64,000 nucleotides of DNA from an uncultured Barnesiella sp. (GTDB lineage Bacteria > Bacteroidota > Bacteroidia > Bacteroidales > Barnesiellaceae). Of this stretch, positions 8,829-18,247 are shown piece by piece. The DNA is taken from positions 1 to 64,000 of the forward strand of contig CALUJQ010000013.1 of the NCBI GenBank assembly GCA_944320995.1, written 5' to 3'. A program made the translations under genes and the position numbers. Every line of letters starts with the position of its first letter. Positions within the stretch are counted from its first letter, which is position 1. The notes beneath the pieces were generated by a model. It was not told the DNA's origin. It saw only the letters and a program-made list of their open reading frames with translations, and made no database searches.

Positions 8829-11759
8829 CTATTTTCTGATGATGAATTTATGAATTTCGAATCCTTTGGCCGTAGATATGGCAATAAAGTAAAATCCATT
8901 GGGAAGATGTTGAACATCGATGGTCATGTGATTAGAGTTATTCCCATTTGTTTCTATCAATAAATTACTGTTCGAATTATAAATTTTTGAAACATGGATA
9001 GGAGCCTCTGTATTGATTATTAGATAATTTGTCACAGGATTTGGATATATTTCTGTTGAACTCGACACATTGTGGATACCATCAATCCCTGTTGCCCGGA
9101 ATTTAATATTATTGCCGGCGAATGTCTTTTCTTGGTCTTCATAGTCTGTATATTCGGACAACTCAAAAATATAATTTTCACCAGTTTTGAATAGAGAGGG
9201 AGAAAGGGAAATTGTTTTTTGGAATTCTTGATAACTATCGTGCGGTATGGCAATCTCCATGTTATCACTTAATAGGATTTTATAAGGGTCTTTTTCGTTA
9301 TAAATATGATATGAAAGAGAGCCGTTTGCATCATTAAATGACATATTTTTCAACGAGAACTTAACCTCAAGGTTTTCGCCCACTTCACTTGTCGAATCTG
9401 TGAAAATAGTATAAGCATCAATTACATTTTGAGGATCGTATTGGTAGCCCGAATAGCCTATTTTTTTGAAAAAAAGACGAGATTGAATATCAAAGAAAAT
9501 CCAATCGTAATTTATATCTTGATAAATTTCTTTGGATAGAGGTTCGAAATAATAATTTCCATCATCTAATGAAGATAAATCGGGAGATTGTATCGATTCG
9601 GTATGATGTTCATAATTATTGAAATGGAGTTGACTATTTTTCCCAATGGCAAGCTCGTCACCTTTCAAATTGAATAATCCTATTGCAATGTCGAAATTGC
9701 TTCCAATAGGATTCATATTATACATATTTTTAACCACTATATTTAAGAGATCGGTCGTGAAAAATTTATTTTGAGATAATAGGATGCCTGCATATTCTGT
9801 GAATGAATAGAATGTTAATGGGGTTTGGTTACGGATTTCTTCATGGATTTGAAATGTAGCAGTGGCATTGTCGGTGTTAAACTCCCATATAGTACTGCTA
9901 TTTTCTTTTCTAAATGAGAGTTTGGTATAAAATTTTTCTCCTATTTGGTATTTTTCGGAAATATTGATATTGAAATTATGGATGGCTTCTGCATGGTCAT
10001 AAATGACAGCTCTATTTTCAAGTGTTTCAATTAAAGAATTGTCTGTGGCATTGAAAATGTCGAGTTTAATAAATCCATCAGCTTCTGCATTCCCATAGTT
10101 TTTTATAGTACAGGCGACCTTAAACTCACTATTGTAATTGGCAATATTATTGCAGTTGATAGATGCGGTGAGTGTTTGGGAATAATCATCTCGTGGTTGT
10201 ATGGTTATGGTATCGTTTGAGATATTGAAATAGATTTGGTTAGTATATTCAAGAGGTATCCAATTGAAATTGTAGTTCCCATTGATTTCTCTTGATTGGA
10301 GATAGAGCATATAATTGCCATCTTCGAAACTGGATAGGTCGGGAACATATTTAGTCAAATCAGTAGATATGACATCGTCCCGTACCAAATTCTCAATATA
10401 ATACGGTAAAAGGCTTGAGGCAATAACTTTTTCGGTAGAGTCTTCGATACAAACACGAAGTTCTCCATTGTATATATTATAATTATCGCTCCATAATTGA
10501 TTTATATTTAATGGGAATGGATCGGATTTTGGAAATGTATTTTTACTAACTGATAGCGCTTGATCGGAGAACATGAATCGTAAAACTTGTTGTACCGGTT
10601 GAAGTTCTTCTTTTTTACTGGGGATAAGTATCCAAACGTTTTGATTCCATGTGTAAGCTCTATTATCTCCATTTGCACCACCATAGAGATATTCACTTGC
10701 GTTTAAATAATTGATATTGAAATATCCGTTCACTGAATTCGGTCCCCATCCCCAATTGATATGAAAATATCCAGCGGTATCATATCCATCAATAACGAAG
10801 GCATGTGGTAGACCTCCTCCTGAATAGGTGATATAAGCACTTACAATAAAAAGTGGATGTTGAACATTAAGTTCTGCTTTCAGTAGATCTATCCATCTTT
10901 TCGTAGGCCAAGAGGATCTTGAAATTGATGAAATATTGTAATGGAAATTTTTATTCAATGTCTCTTTCAGTATAATTGTATTTCCTCCGCTTTCTGATGG
11001 TGAGTAATCTGTTTCACAACTCACGCCAACGTCATAAAGTAATTGAGATACAGCATCTTCCTCTTCGGGTGTCCAATCTTGTATCAAATTAAATTGGGCA
11101 TCCCAGTAGGTATTATATGTCTCTTTTATCAAATCCCAACGGTATGTTTTGGAAAAATCGGCACTTAGTACGCCATAATTTGTGGTGTAGGAGTGATTCC
11201 CGCTACCATTCAATGGCCATTCCCAATATTTCATAATTTGAGATATTGCTGTTGCTGTACAGCCTGTAGCGCAATGTGCTTCTGCCGTTTCATCATACGG
11301 GCATTTCGCATTGAATGGAGCGCTTTGCTCCCAAGCTATTTTACCTAACAGCGGACTTACTACAGGTTCATAAATATGATTGTATTTTTTCTCGGGAAGG
11401 GCTTTATATTGGCGTACGTTATCAACATATTTTGCATAGTCGTTTAACCATGATGCCAAATTTTCGGGTATATTTTCAATGTCAATATTCCCACTGTCGG
11501 AGTAGCCAATAACTTCTGTTAAATCGTTTTCTCCTGTTATGATAATAAATCCTTTATTATTGCCTGCATTAAAAATGTAGTATTCGGGATTGTTAGAATG
11601 GAGTGATTTGTGGAGTGTAGTTGATTTTTCCCAAGGAATTTTTGATAATTCTTTGTGATATTTTTGTGCGATTTGATAGGCTTCTTGTTCTGATAAAGAG
11701 GCTGCTTGTACAAATAAGAAATTTAGTGTAATTAAGAATGAGAGTAGTAATTTTTTCAT
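8829..11759 (-). CDS. secreted C10-family (streptopain-like) cysteine protease with type IX sorting tail
   Basis: A 976-residue exported protein. Residues 1-19 are a signal peptide. Residues about 20-125 look like the Spi-type inhibitory prodomain. The C10 protease follows: the catalytic Cys is C167 in 'CATGCTATAISQIMKYWEWP', and the catalytic His lies near residue 321 in 'LPHAFVIDGYD', followed by the family's 'GYFHINWGWG'. After about residue 400 come several Ig-like or adhesion modules. The last 75 residues ('IYPNPVTNYLIIN...') form a type IX secretion sorting domain. Known relatives include streptopain, interpain and the Bacteroides Bfp proteases, which attack host proteins. AT-richer than its neighbours. 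Confidence 0.9.
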   Translation of the reverse strand: MKKLLLSFLITLNFLFVQAASLSEQEAYQIAQKYHKELSKIPWEKSTTLHKSLHSNNPEYYIFNAGNNKGFIIITGENDLTEVIGYSDSGNIDIENIPENLASWLNDYAKYVDNVRQYKALPEKKYNHIYEPVVSPLLGKIAWEQSAPFNAKCPYDETAEAHCATGCTATAISQIMKYWEWPLNGSGNHSYTTNYGVLSADFSKTYRWDLIKETYNTYWDAQFNLIQDWTPEEEDAVSQLLYDVGVSCETDYSPSESGGNTIILKETLNKNFHYNISSISRSSWPTKRWIDLLKAELNVQHPLFIVSAYITYSGGGLPHAFVIDGYDTAGYFHINWGWGPNSVNGYFNINYLNASEYLYGGANGDNRAYTWNQNVWILIPSKKEELQPVQQVLRFMFSDQALSVSKNTFPKSDPFPLNINQLWSDNYNIYNGELRVCIEDSTEKVIASSLLPYYIENLVRDDVISTDLTKYVPDLSSFEDGNYMLYLQSREINGNYNFNWIPLEYTNQIYFNISNDTITIQPRDDYSQTLTASINCNNIANYNSEFKVACTIKNYGNAEADGFIKLDIFNATDNSLIETLENRAVIYDHAEAIHNFNINISEKYQIGEKFYTKLSFRKENSSTIWEFNTDNATATFQIHEEIRNQTPLTFYSFTEYAGILLSQNKFFTTDLLNIVVKNMYNMNPIGSNFDIAIGLFNLKGDELAIGKNSQLHFNNYEHHTESIQSPDLSSLDDGNYYFEPLSKEIYQDINYDWIFFDIQSRLFFKKIGYSGYQYDPQNVIDAYTIFTDSTSEVGENLEVKFSLKNMSFNDANGSLSYHIYNEKDPYKILLSDNMEIAIPHDSYQEFQKTISLSPSLFKTGENYIFELSEYTDYEDQEKTFAGNNIKFRATGIDGIHNVSSSTEIYPNPVTNYLIINTEAPIHVSKIYNSNSNLLIETNGNNSNHMTIDVQHLPNGFYFIAISTAKGFEIHKFIIRK

Positions 11760-11934
11760 ATAATTGACATTAGATATTATTTATGAAGTCTATGGCTTAT
11801 TCTCGTATAAGCTGGGTATTGAGGCGGGCTTGGTTATAATAGTCTTTATGGTTGTAGGTATATGCAATTTTTGTAGTCCTATTTTGTGTTGTTTATCGCT
11901 ATTTTGTCCCTCGTTTGTGTAGTATAAAAAGGGG

Positions 11935-11972
11935 AAAACTCAAAAGTCTAATGGTTAGGCTTTTGAGTTTTC
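11935..11972 (-). terminator. host copy of the tRNA-Glu downstream hairpin (left of attL)
   Basis: AACTCAAAAG-tCTAA / TTAGgCTTTTGAGTT stem-loop with flanking A and T runs. It closely matches the hairpin at 49188-49226 beside the tRNA gene. The simplest reading is that this was the original terminator of the tRNA before the prophage entered. Confidence 0.65.
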
Positions 11973-11973
11973 A

Positions 11974-11989
11974 TTCCTTGTTGTAGCGA
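11974..11989. repeat. attL of the prophage
   Basis: The 16-mer TTCCTTGTTGTAGCGA matches TTCCCTGTTGTAGCGA at 49232-49247 with one mismatch. The 3' part (TAGCGA) is the last bases of the tRNA-Glu acceptor stem on the opposite strand, so this is the expected signature of integration into a tRNA 3' end. The 11-base core TGTTGTAGCGA is identical in both copies. Confidence 0.8.
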
Positions 11990-12081
11990 GGCTTATTTTA
12001 ATATTTTTAACACTCAAATTAACATCATAAAGCATTTGAAAGAACCTATCTACCATGTTTATGTCTCGTCTCAGATTCGGT

Positions 12082-12426
12082 TTATAGGTTTTTCTCAGCC
12101 ATGAGAATTTTAATAGTTCTTTCCTTTTCTGCAAGGAGTTCTTTTAACATATCAACTTCTCCTTGGGTAATATTTACGTTCGCATTCCCGAATAGTGTTG
12201 TTGCGTTTATGTCGCTTATATGATTGCCGGGAGCATCGTCGAAAAAGTAAGAAGCAGAGATGCCAATAGCTTTACATATTTTATCTAAGAGTTCACAATC
12301 GATAGAATTTTTGCGAACGATTGCCGATAGGTAAGTTGGGGTAATTCCAACCTCTTTGGCGATATCTTTCCGAACGATTCTGCGTTCAGTCATGATTCGA
12401 TTTAGTTCGGGGCCTATATTTTTCAT
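12082..12426 (-). CDS. XRE-family phage repressor
   Basis: A 114-residue protein with an N-terminal helix-turn-helix ('RRIVRKDIAKEVGITPTYLSAIVRK', about residues 16-40) and a short C-terminal coiled region ('MLKELLAEKERTIKILMAEK'). It lacks a LexA/CI peptidase domain. It is transcribed divergently from all other early genes and is the first element gene next to attL, so it is most likely the lysogeny repressor. A heptamer CAAATAG occurs three times in the 127-nt divergent spacer and may be its operator. Confidence 0.8.
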   Translation of the reverse strand: MKNIGPELNRIMTERRIVRKDIAKEVGITPTYLSAIVRKNSIDCELLDKICKAIGISASYFFDDAPGNHISDINATTLFGNANVNITQGEVDMLKELLAEKERTIKILMAEKNL

Positions 12427-12433
12427 AATACAA

Positions 12434-12511
12434 CAAATAGTTAATTATATATAAACAATTAATTTTATTATATATCAAATAGTGTATTTAATAAATCTAT
12501 TTGTATATTTG
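12434..12511. promoter_or_regulatory. divergent early control region with CAAATAG heptamers
   Basis: CAAATAG occurs at 12434-12440 and 12476-12482 and inverted as CTATTTG at 12497-12503. The last copy abuts the -7 element TATATTTG (12504-12511) of the rightward early operon, where a bound repressor would block polymerase. The operator assignment is inference from position and repetition. Confidence 0.5.
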
Positions 12512-12552
12512 CTTTTGTAAAAATAACAACAATTTTCTAAATATAGAAATTT

Positions 12553-12768
12553 ATGAAAAAACAAACAAAAGATTCTGTCGCTTTATCTCAATTTCTTTCT
12601 ACTTTTTCATCGAATGAACATGCCGTTGCTATCGATAAAATTGTCGAAGCTTGTTTAGTCCCTCGTCATACGGTATATAATTGGAAACACGGTCTGTGTC
12701 GAATTCCAGAATTATACAAGCGCAAAATTGAAGAAATTTTCGGTCAACAGATATTCTCTGTGCTTTAA
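12553..12768 (+). CDS. small Cro-like helix-turn-helix protein
   Basis: A 71-residue protein, first gene of the rightward early operon. The centre 'IDKIVEACLVPRHTVYNWKHGLCRIPELYKRKIEEIFG' reads as a compact helix-turn-helix with a recognition helix 'RHTVYNWKHG'. Size and position, facing the repressor across the control region, suggest a Cro-type switch protein. I do not recognise a named family. Confidence 0.65.
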   Translation: MKKQTKDSVALSQFLSTFSSNEHAVAIDKIVEACLVPRHTVYNWKHGLCRIPELYKRKIEEIFGQQIFSVL

Positions 12769-12783
12769 ATCGATAAAAATGAC

Positions 12784-13347
12784 ATGAACGAACTATTGGG
12801 TATAGGGTTGGAATTTTATACTTACAATGAAGAGTTATGGTATAAATTGGAGAATGGAACGACATATCGTTTGACTGAGAATGATTATGAAATAATCGAT
12901 TCGATCCTGAAGAAAATAGAATATTTCTATCCAAAGGCGTACTTTTCTCTTTGTGCAGAGTATGAACGCAGTAAGGCTAATCTTCCTCTTTATCGTTTCC
13001 GAATCGTGTCAAGGTTTTGTAAATGTAATTTTGGGGTTATTGATAATGTTATAGACATTGATGAGTCCTCTCGATTGAATTTTGAACATGTTCCGTGCCC
13101 ACTTAGGGGAGAATGCCGTTATGAGCATATAATCTGTCATCCAGAATTTGAGCATCACATATCCAAGGCAGAAATGAGAATTCTCGAGAGGTGGTATAAG
13201 GGAGAAAGTAAAGATGCGATCGCAAACGAACTCTGTTTATCTATACACACGGTAAATAATCATATTCGCAATGTCTTTGCTAGGCTGAAAATTCATAATA
13301 AGGCTGAGTTTGTTAAATATGCCGATTCTAATAATTTGTTCCGATGA
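12784..13347 (+). CDS. LuxR-type HTH protein of the early phage operon
   Basis: A 187-residue protein. The N-terminal 110 residues are of no recognised fold but include four Cys/His-containing segments ('RFCKCNFG', 'HVPCPLRGECRYEHIICHPEFEHH') that could bind a metal. The C-terminus is a LuxR/GerE helix-turn-helix: 'SKAEMRILERWYKGESKDAIANELCLSIHTVNNHIRNVFARLKI'. Similar proteins occur in Bacteroides prophages and conjugative elements. A role in switching middle or late genes is plausible but not shown. It overlaps the start of the primase gene by 4 nt. Confidence 0.72.
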   Translation: MNELLGIGLEFYTYNEELWYKLENGTTYRLTENDYEIIDSILKKIEYFYPKAYFSLCAEYERSKANLPLYRFRIVSRFCKCNFGVIDNVIDIDESSRLNFEHVPCPLRGECRYEHIICHPEFEHHISKAEMRILERWYKGESKDAIANELCLSIHTVNNHIRNVFARLKIHNKAEFVKYADSNNLFR

Positions 13348-16300
13348 AATATAGCAAGTTCGATATAGAAAGAGTTAAGACTACTGCAGATATTCGTGAT
13401 TTTATACCGAATCTCACAGGAAGAGGTCACACTTTGTATTGTGAGTGTCCGGAATGTCACAAAACGGGCAAAAACAAGGGCCTGTGTGTTACTCATAAAT
13501 CGAATTTGGACATAGCGAAATGTTTTTCATGCGGGTTCAAATTAAATGGTGCTATCGAGGCCGTTCGATATTATGAGAAACTAGAGTTCGTAGATGCCCT
13601 TAAAGTAGTAGCTTCAAGATATAATATACTTCTTGAAACCGAGGCGGAGAAACGGCAAAGGGCAATCGAGCGAAGCAAAGAAAGGGTAAAACAGTCGTTT
13701 TGTCTTTCACAATTGGAAGCAAGCGGGCTTACAGTGAAGGACGTCACTGCCAAGGTCCGTCTCGACGATAGAAGTGGGGAGATATATTTACCGGCCTTCC
13801 AGCGAGGGGGAATGGATAAGTATTTTAACATAAACAAGAACGATGACGAAATGCTTATCTACTATTATGACCTGTGGGGGAATCCGGTACAATATGCTAC
13901 GAGAGGAGCTGCGGGCAGTCTTAAACCTTACGTTCGGATTCGCTGGTCGAACCCTTCGATTCATCTCGACAAAGATGGTCGGGAGATAAAATACCAAACA
14001 CCCAAAGGAGCTCCGACAAAATTCTATATTCCCCAATATATTAGAGAGCGTTTTCTATCTGAAACACATATAGAAACACTTATTATTCAAGAAGGAGAGA
14101 AAAAGGCTGAGAAGGCATGCAAGCATGGCGTCGCCTCTATCGGGATTCAAGGTATTTATAACATTGGGAATGCCGAGACAGGCCTAATACAGGATCTTCA
14201 ATATCTTGTTCAAAAATGTACGATTAAGAATGTGGTATTACTCATGGACAGTGATTGGGATCATCTTCATAAAGAGATTCAAATAGGTGACCATGTCGAC
14301 CAGCGACCAAACCAATTTGCCAAAGCAGTTATCAAATTCAAACAATATGTTCAAACCATGCATAACATCGGGGTATCGGTCGATATTTTTTTCGGACATA
14401 TCAACGACACTCCGAGCCACGATAAAGGAATCGATGATTTACTTTGTAATACTTTGAAGGGTAGGGAGGATGTCCTGCAGAAAGAAATTGATACCGTCAT
14501 GCACACTCATGACGGCAAAGGCCAGTTCCTAGATATTTATAAAATCACCTCGAAGACCGATTTTCAAATCAAGGATTTCTGGCTTTTGAACGATAGAGAC
14601 GGATTCTTTAATCGTCATAAAGAACAGCTAATCCAAATTCCGAATTTTCGCTTTGCCAAGATAAACTATCGTATCGAGGACGGAAAGCTCGTACAAGCTT
14701 CGAGATATTCCAGCGAGCGTGATTTTTGGATTATAGGATCCAATGACAAAGGAAAGAAAACGGTCGATTTCGACTATATCGAAGCCTTACAGTTCATCTC
14801 GGCCAACGGCTTCTATCGAATCCATACTTCCGACCTCGAGGTTGACCAATATAAATTTGTCCGCATCGACGACGGAGTCGTTCATTTGTCAGGCCCTACG
14901 GAAATTCGAGACTTCGTTTACTATTATGCTCTTCAAACTTGTAAAGACCGCGATGTCATTACGATGTTGGCATCACGCCTTGGTTCTCTTTTAGGGCCGG
15001 ACAAGCTTGAGCGTATAACGAAAATAGATGACAATTTCGATAATTTCGAGCCCCATGTTCAAAGGATGTATTATAGAAACGGTCAAATACAAATCACCTC
15101 AAGAGGAATTGAATTTGGCGACCTTCTCGGACAGGTGTGGAGCGACAAGGTAATTCGTCGCAAATTCAAGCGTGTGCCAGTTATTGACAAGATCGAATAT
15201 GATCCAGCATTCGGGTTCTCTGTTTTTCCTACCGAAGAAGGAAAAGCTTGTGAGTTCTTTCAGTTTATCTGCAATACGTCAAACTTTTGGAATATCCTGG
15301 GACATGTGGCTACTGAACAGGAGGAGCGAGAGTTTCAGCAGCATGTCGTCAACAAGATTACCTCTATCGGCTTTCTCATGTGCGACTACAAATACCAAAC
15401 CGAATTAAAGGCTGTCATTGCGATGGATGGTCAAATGGGAGAAGTTGCCCAGTCGAACGGTCGAACCGGTAAATCGTTGGTAGGTGCGGCTCTCGCCAAG
15501 ATCCTCGATCAGACAGCGATTGATGGTCGTAATACTAAAAACGACGATGACTACATTTATTCGAATGTCACTCCGAGAACACGAAATATCTTCATCGATG
15601 ACGTGAAGGTGAATTTCGATTTCGAGCGATTTTTCTTTGCCGTTACCGGAGACCTCGCAGTCAACCCCAAAACCAAGGCCCGATTCATTATCCCCAATGA
15701 GAAATCGCCTAAATTCTATATTACTACCAACCATGCTATAAATGCGAACAACCGCTCGGCTCTCGAGCGTATCACATACATGGCCTTTTCCGATTGGTAC
15801 AACGACAACCATCGCCCTATCGATGATTTCGGGCATCAGTTTTTCGCTGATTGGGACGAAGAGCAATGGAATCTTTTCGACAACTTTATGGCCGAATGTT
15901 GTATGTTTTATTTCAAATCTATGGCCGAAAGTTGGTATCGCACAGGGCAGGGAGCGGTTCCGCCACCGATGAGAGACATCAAGATGCGAACGCTCAAACA
16001 GCAAATGGGAGAGGCATTCGTGCAATGGGCTGAAACATATTTTGACGAATCGGCTAATAACTTGAATGATAGGATTCCTCGTAAGACTATGTACGATGCT
16101 TATCACAGTTCTTTCCCCGACAGCAAATTCGGTGTTACGCCCTCTAATTTTCGTACGAAGATAGTACTGTATTGTGAGTTCAAAGGATACCACTTTAATG
16201 TTTCCCGCCCCAATAAATCAGGTATCTCGTTTCGTAACTGGATTGAAGAACACCCGGGAGAAGTATTTGTCGGGGAAGCCGATAAATCTGGCGGAGTAGA

Positions 16301-16349
16301 GTATTTCGGGGTGTTCAGCCTTGAATTTGCCAAGAAACAACCATTTTAA
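13344..16349 (+). CDS. phage primase-helicase
   Basis: A 1001-residue replication protein combining priming and unwinding. An N-terminal CHC2-type zinc ribbon has Cys pairs 'CECPEC' near residue 31 and 'CFSCGF' near 58. A TOPRIM domain (about 240-330) has the Glu in 'LIIQEGEKKAEKA' and the acidic 'LLMDSDWD'. The C-terminal half holds an SF3/D5-like ATPase with Walker A 'SNGRTGKSL' and an acidic Walker B 'IFIDDVKVNF', then 'PKFYITTNH' as sensor 1. Large single-chain primase-helicases of this design are common in Bacteroidetes phages. It is likely the only dedicated replication protein of the element. Confidence 0.88.
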   Translation: MKYSKFDIERVKTTADIRDFIPNLTGRGHTLYCECPECHKTGKNKGLCVTHKSNLDIAKCFSCGFKLNGAIEAVRYYEKLEFVDALKVVASRYNILLETEAEKRQRAIERSKERVKQSFCLSQLEASGLTVKDVTAKVRLDDRSGEIYLPAFQRGGMDKYFNINKNDDEMLIYYYDLWGNPVQYATRGAAGSLKPYVRIRWSNPSIHLDKDGREIKYQTPKGAPTKFYIPQYIRERFLSETHIETLIIQEGEKKAEKACKHGVASIGIQGIYNIGNAETGLIQDLQYLVQKCTIKNVVLLMDSDWDHLHKEIQIGDHVDQRPNQFAKAVIKFKQYVQTMHNIGVSVDIFFGHINDTPSHDKGIDDLLCNTLKGREDVLQKEIDTVMHTHDGKGQFLDIYKITSKTDFQIKDFWLLNDRDGFFNRHKEQLIQIPNFRFAKINYRIEDGKLVQASRYSSERDFWIIGSNDKGKKTVDFDYIEALQFISANGFYRIHTSDLEVDQYKFVRIDDGVVHLSGPTEIRDFVYYYALQTCKDRDVITMLASRLGSLLGPDKLERITKIDDNFDNFEPHVQRMYYRNGQIQITSRGIEFGDLLGQVWSDKVIRRKFKRVPVIDKIEYDPAFGFSVFPTEEGKACEFFQFICNTSNFWNILGHVATEQEEREFQQHVVNKITSIGFLMCDYKYQTELKAVIAMDGQMGEVAQSNGRTGKSLVGAALAKILDQTAIDGRNTKNDDDYIYSNVTPRTRNIFIDDVKVNFDFERFFFAVTGDLAVNPKTKARFIIPNEKSPKFYITTNHAINANNRSALERITYMAFSDWYNDNHRPIDDFGHQFFADWDEEQWNLFDNFMAECCMFYFKSMAESWYRTGQGAVPPPMRDIKMRTLKQQMGEAFVQWAETYFDESANNLNDRIPRKTMYDAYHSSFPDSKFGVTPSNFRTKIVLYCEFKGYHFNVSRPNKSGISFRNWIEEHPGEVFVGEADKSGGVEYFGVFSLEFAKKQPF

Positions 16350-16359
16350 TTTATTGGAT

Positions 16360-16710
16360 ATGGAATCGATTAACCCGTATGAAAATTTCAGAGTTCGATT
16401 TTTCGAAGCTTCCGGAGAAATTCGAGATTACAAAAAAGTAGTAATCGTCGATGATCGCAAGGAGAGTGTCACCTTACTCATCGGGGAAGTTTCACCCGAC
16501 AAATTTGCGATAGGCTATGATATATATTTTGCAGATGGGCGACATGCCGGTCGCCTTCCTTCTTTGGAATATGGATATTTTACAGACGAAATAAAAGCAA
16601 AACTCTATTTCCTTGGATATATCAAACAGAATGCTTCGAGATTCTTGCCTTCCTCTTTGGAGACGGTCGACGGATTGATTCGGGAGACTGCTCAACTCGG
16701 TTTGTTTTGA
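16360..16710 (+). CDS. hypothetical protein after the primase-helicase
   Basis: A 116-residue protein starting at the ATG 11 nt after the primase stop; the TTG further upstream would overlap the primase. Predicted alpha/beta; no recognised motif. The position at the end of the early operon, just before a terminator hairpin, suggests a replication accessory protein. Confidence 0.7.
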   Translation: MESINPYENFRVRFFEASGEIRDYKKVVIVDDRKESVTLLIGEVSPDKFAIGYDIYFADGRHAGRLPSLEYGYFTDEIKAKLYFLGYIKQNASRFLPSSLETVDGLIRETAQLGLF

Positions 16711-16737
16711 TTCAAATGTAGAGACTTCGTAGCATAT

Positions 16738-16782
16738 TTAGAACAGTCGGTGCATGATTGTACCGGCCGTTCTAATGTTTTA
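16738..16782 (+). terminator. terminator of the early operon
   Basis: TTAGAACaGtCGGT (16738-16751) pairs with ACCGgCcGTTCTAA (16762-16775), followed by TGTTTT. Confidence 0.7.
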
Positions 16783-16796
16783 TAGGACAATTCTTT

Positions 16797-17135
16797 CCCC
16801 GCACTCCTTTCGTTGGGAATGATTGGAGTAGTGCGGTCGTACGGATATTACGGGAAAATCGATGAAAAACAACGCAACATAAGTGTATGTATATATATTC
16901 TTTTTTATTTTATTTTGAATCTTAATAATAGTGGAAAAATAGTACAATTGTACGGAGGTAATTTTACCTTTTGATTTTCAGATAAATATAGTCGTACTTT
17001 TTTAAATTCTTAGCAGTGCGAAATAGTGCGTACTGTGCAGGAGTACGGCGAAAAAAATAGTACGAAAAAAGTGCGGTTGTATATTGTTGATTTATAGAAT
17101 GTTAGTTGTAATCTGCACTCCTGCACAATTTTTTG
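16797..17135. repeat. AT-rich spacer with repeated AGTGCG/AGTACG hexamers (iteron-like)
   Basis: The gene-free 540 nt between the early and late operons contain at least seven AGTGCG or AGTACG hexamers, including copies near 16829, 17016, 17024, 17042, 17058 and 17070 and an inverted one in CCCCGCACTCC at 16797. The first pair forms an imperfect hairpin (CCGCACTCC...GGAGTAGTGCGG). GTAC-containing words and a TGCACTCCTGCAC pair near 17115 add to this. A cluster of short repeats in AT-rich DNA next to the primase-helicase gene looks like a replication origin or a binding array for a late activator. Confidence 0.5.
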
Positions 17136-17225
17136 TGTGATTTTGAGGGAATGTATATATAGAAATATTATTCTACTATATGTGCATTTTTCAAATAATG
17201 AATTTATAATATGTTTTATTATTTA

Positions 17226-17233
17226 TATATTTG
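17226..17233 (+). promoter_or_regulatory. -7 element in front of the capsid operon
   Basis: TATATTTG fits TAnnTTTG and lies 18 nt before the ATG at 17252. No clear -33 TTTG precedes it, so the promoter may depend on an activator bound to the upstream repeats. Confidence 0.45.
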
Positions 17234-17251
17234 TGTATTAAATTTTTACAT

Positions 17252-17752
17252 ATGAGTCAATTCTATGTCTATATCCATTTGGAGAAATATCTTTCGGAAT
17301 GGCTTCTTCACCAGTTTGGACAAAATGGTGTCGTTCGATTCCCGAGAGGAAGTGCCGAGAACGACATTTTGGAGTATTCTCTCGCCACTCAACCGCCCGA
17401 TATTCCGGTTCAGTTAAAGAGTTCGGACACTTTAACGGTAGAGATACCTTCGTTCAAATGTAAGGATCCGAGGTATTACAATTATCTCCCTCCGAGGGCA
17501 AAAAAGGCGCTCGAGAGAACGATCTACATACGATTTCGCATTGAGATGTGGAAAGAGATACACTCGTTCGATAATTTGTCGCACAACCTTTCCGATATTA
17601 TTTGGACTTTTATGGAAAAGCATGGTATTGCCGATGATCCGAAAAGTTGGGAAACCATTCGCCAGATGTATTTCCGTATGAGAAAGAAATATGAGAAAAA
17701 GCAGTCGGGAAAAGCGACGAGCTCAAAGGAAGAATTTAACAAAACGAAATAA
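17252..17752 (+). CDS. phage protein of unknown function (first gene of the capsid block)
   Basis: A 166-residue protein, starting MSQFYVYIHLEKYL. The C-terminus is basic and charged ('MRKKYEKKQSGKATSSKEEF'). A segment 'WETIRQMYFRMRKKYEKK' could bind nucleic acid. Homologues of this shape are common in Bacteroides phage genomes, but I know no function. A late-gene regulator or packaging accessory would fit the position. The start follows the -7 element by 18 nt. Confidence 0.65.
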   Translation: MSQFYVYIHLEKYLSEWLLHQFGQNGVVRFPRGSAENDILEYSLATQPPDIPVQLKSSDTLTVEIPSFKCKDPRYYNYLPPRAKKALERTIYIRFRIEMWKEIHSFDNLSHNLSDIIWTFMEKHGIADDPKSWETIRQMYFRMRKKYEKKQSGKATSSKEEFNKTK

Positions 17753-17777
17753 CGAGCACAAAAACAAATATTTAGCA

Positions 17778-18197
17778 ATGAGACAAATTTTGCCGGGTAT
17801 TCGAAGGATTCAAGTAGTAGATTGTAATCTATTGCCACCGAATGTCGCCTTGAAAAGTGAAGCGAATCTACCGATTTCAATTTTGGCGGACACGGTCGAA
17901 ATCTCTTTTATCGGAAATCCACAGTGTGAGCGCAATAGCGAGAACGACAATAACTCGACGAGTGAGAAGACCACTTTGGAGTTTCTTACAGTCGAGGAGT
18001 TTCCCTTTTACAAGGGCAATTTCGCATTCATAATCACCTGCGTTTCCAGGGAATCCTATTTGATAGGAGCCCGGGAGGCACCATTCCCGATTGTGAATGT
18101 GAAACAAAAAACCGGAACTCCATCGGGCGACTCCGCCGGCTATGAGGTCGAAGTCTCTTTTATTGCGATAAAATCGCTCATTCCTTTGAGTTTATAG
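17778..18197 (+). CDS. phage protein of unknown function
   Basis: A 139-residue predicted beta-rich protein (starts MRQILPGIRRIQVVDC). The ATG at 17778 lies after the stop of the preceding gene; the longer frame from 17691 overlaps it and is less likely. It has a 'SYLIGAREAPFPIVNVKQKTG' stretch and a long beta-like C-terminus. Position before the head protease suggests a structural or head-decoration role, which is inference. Confidence 0.65.
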   Translation: MRQILPGIRRIQVVDCNLLPPNVALKSEANLPISILADTVEISFIGNPQCERNSENDNNSTSEKTTLEFLTVEEFPFYKGNFAFIITCVSRESYLIGAREAPFPIVNVKQKTGTPSGDSAGYEVEVSFIAIKSLIPLSL

Positions 18198-18247
18198 TCT
18201 TTTACACTCCCGCTCGGAGCCTTTACCTTTGGGTAAAAAAGAAATTT

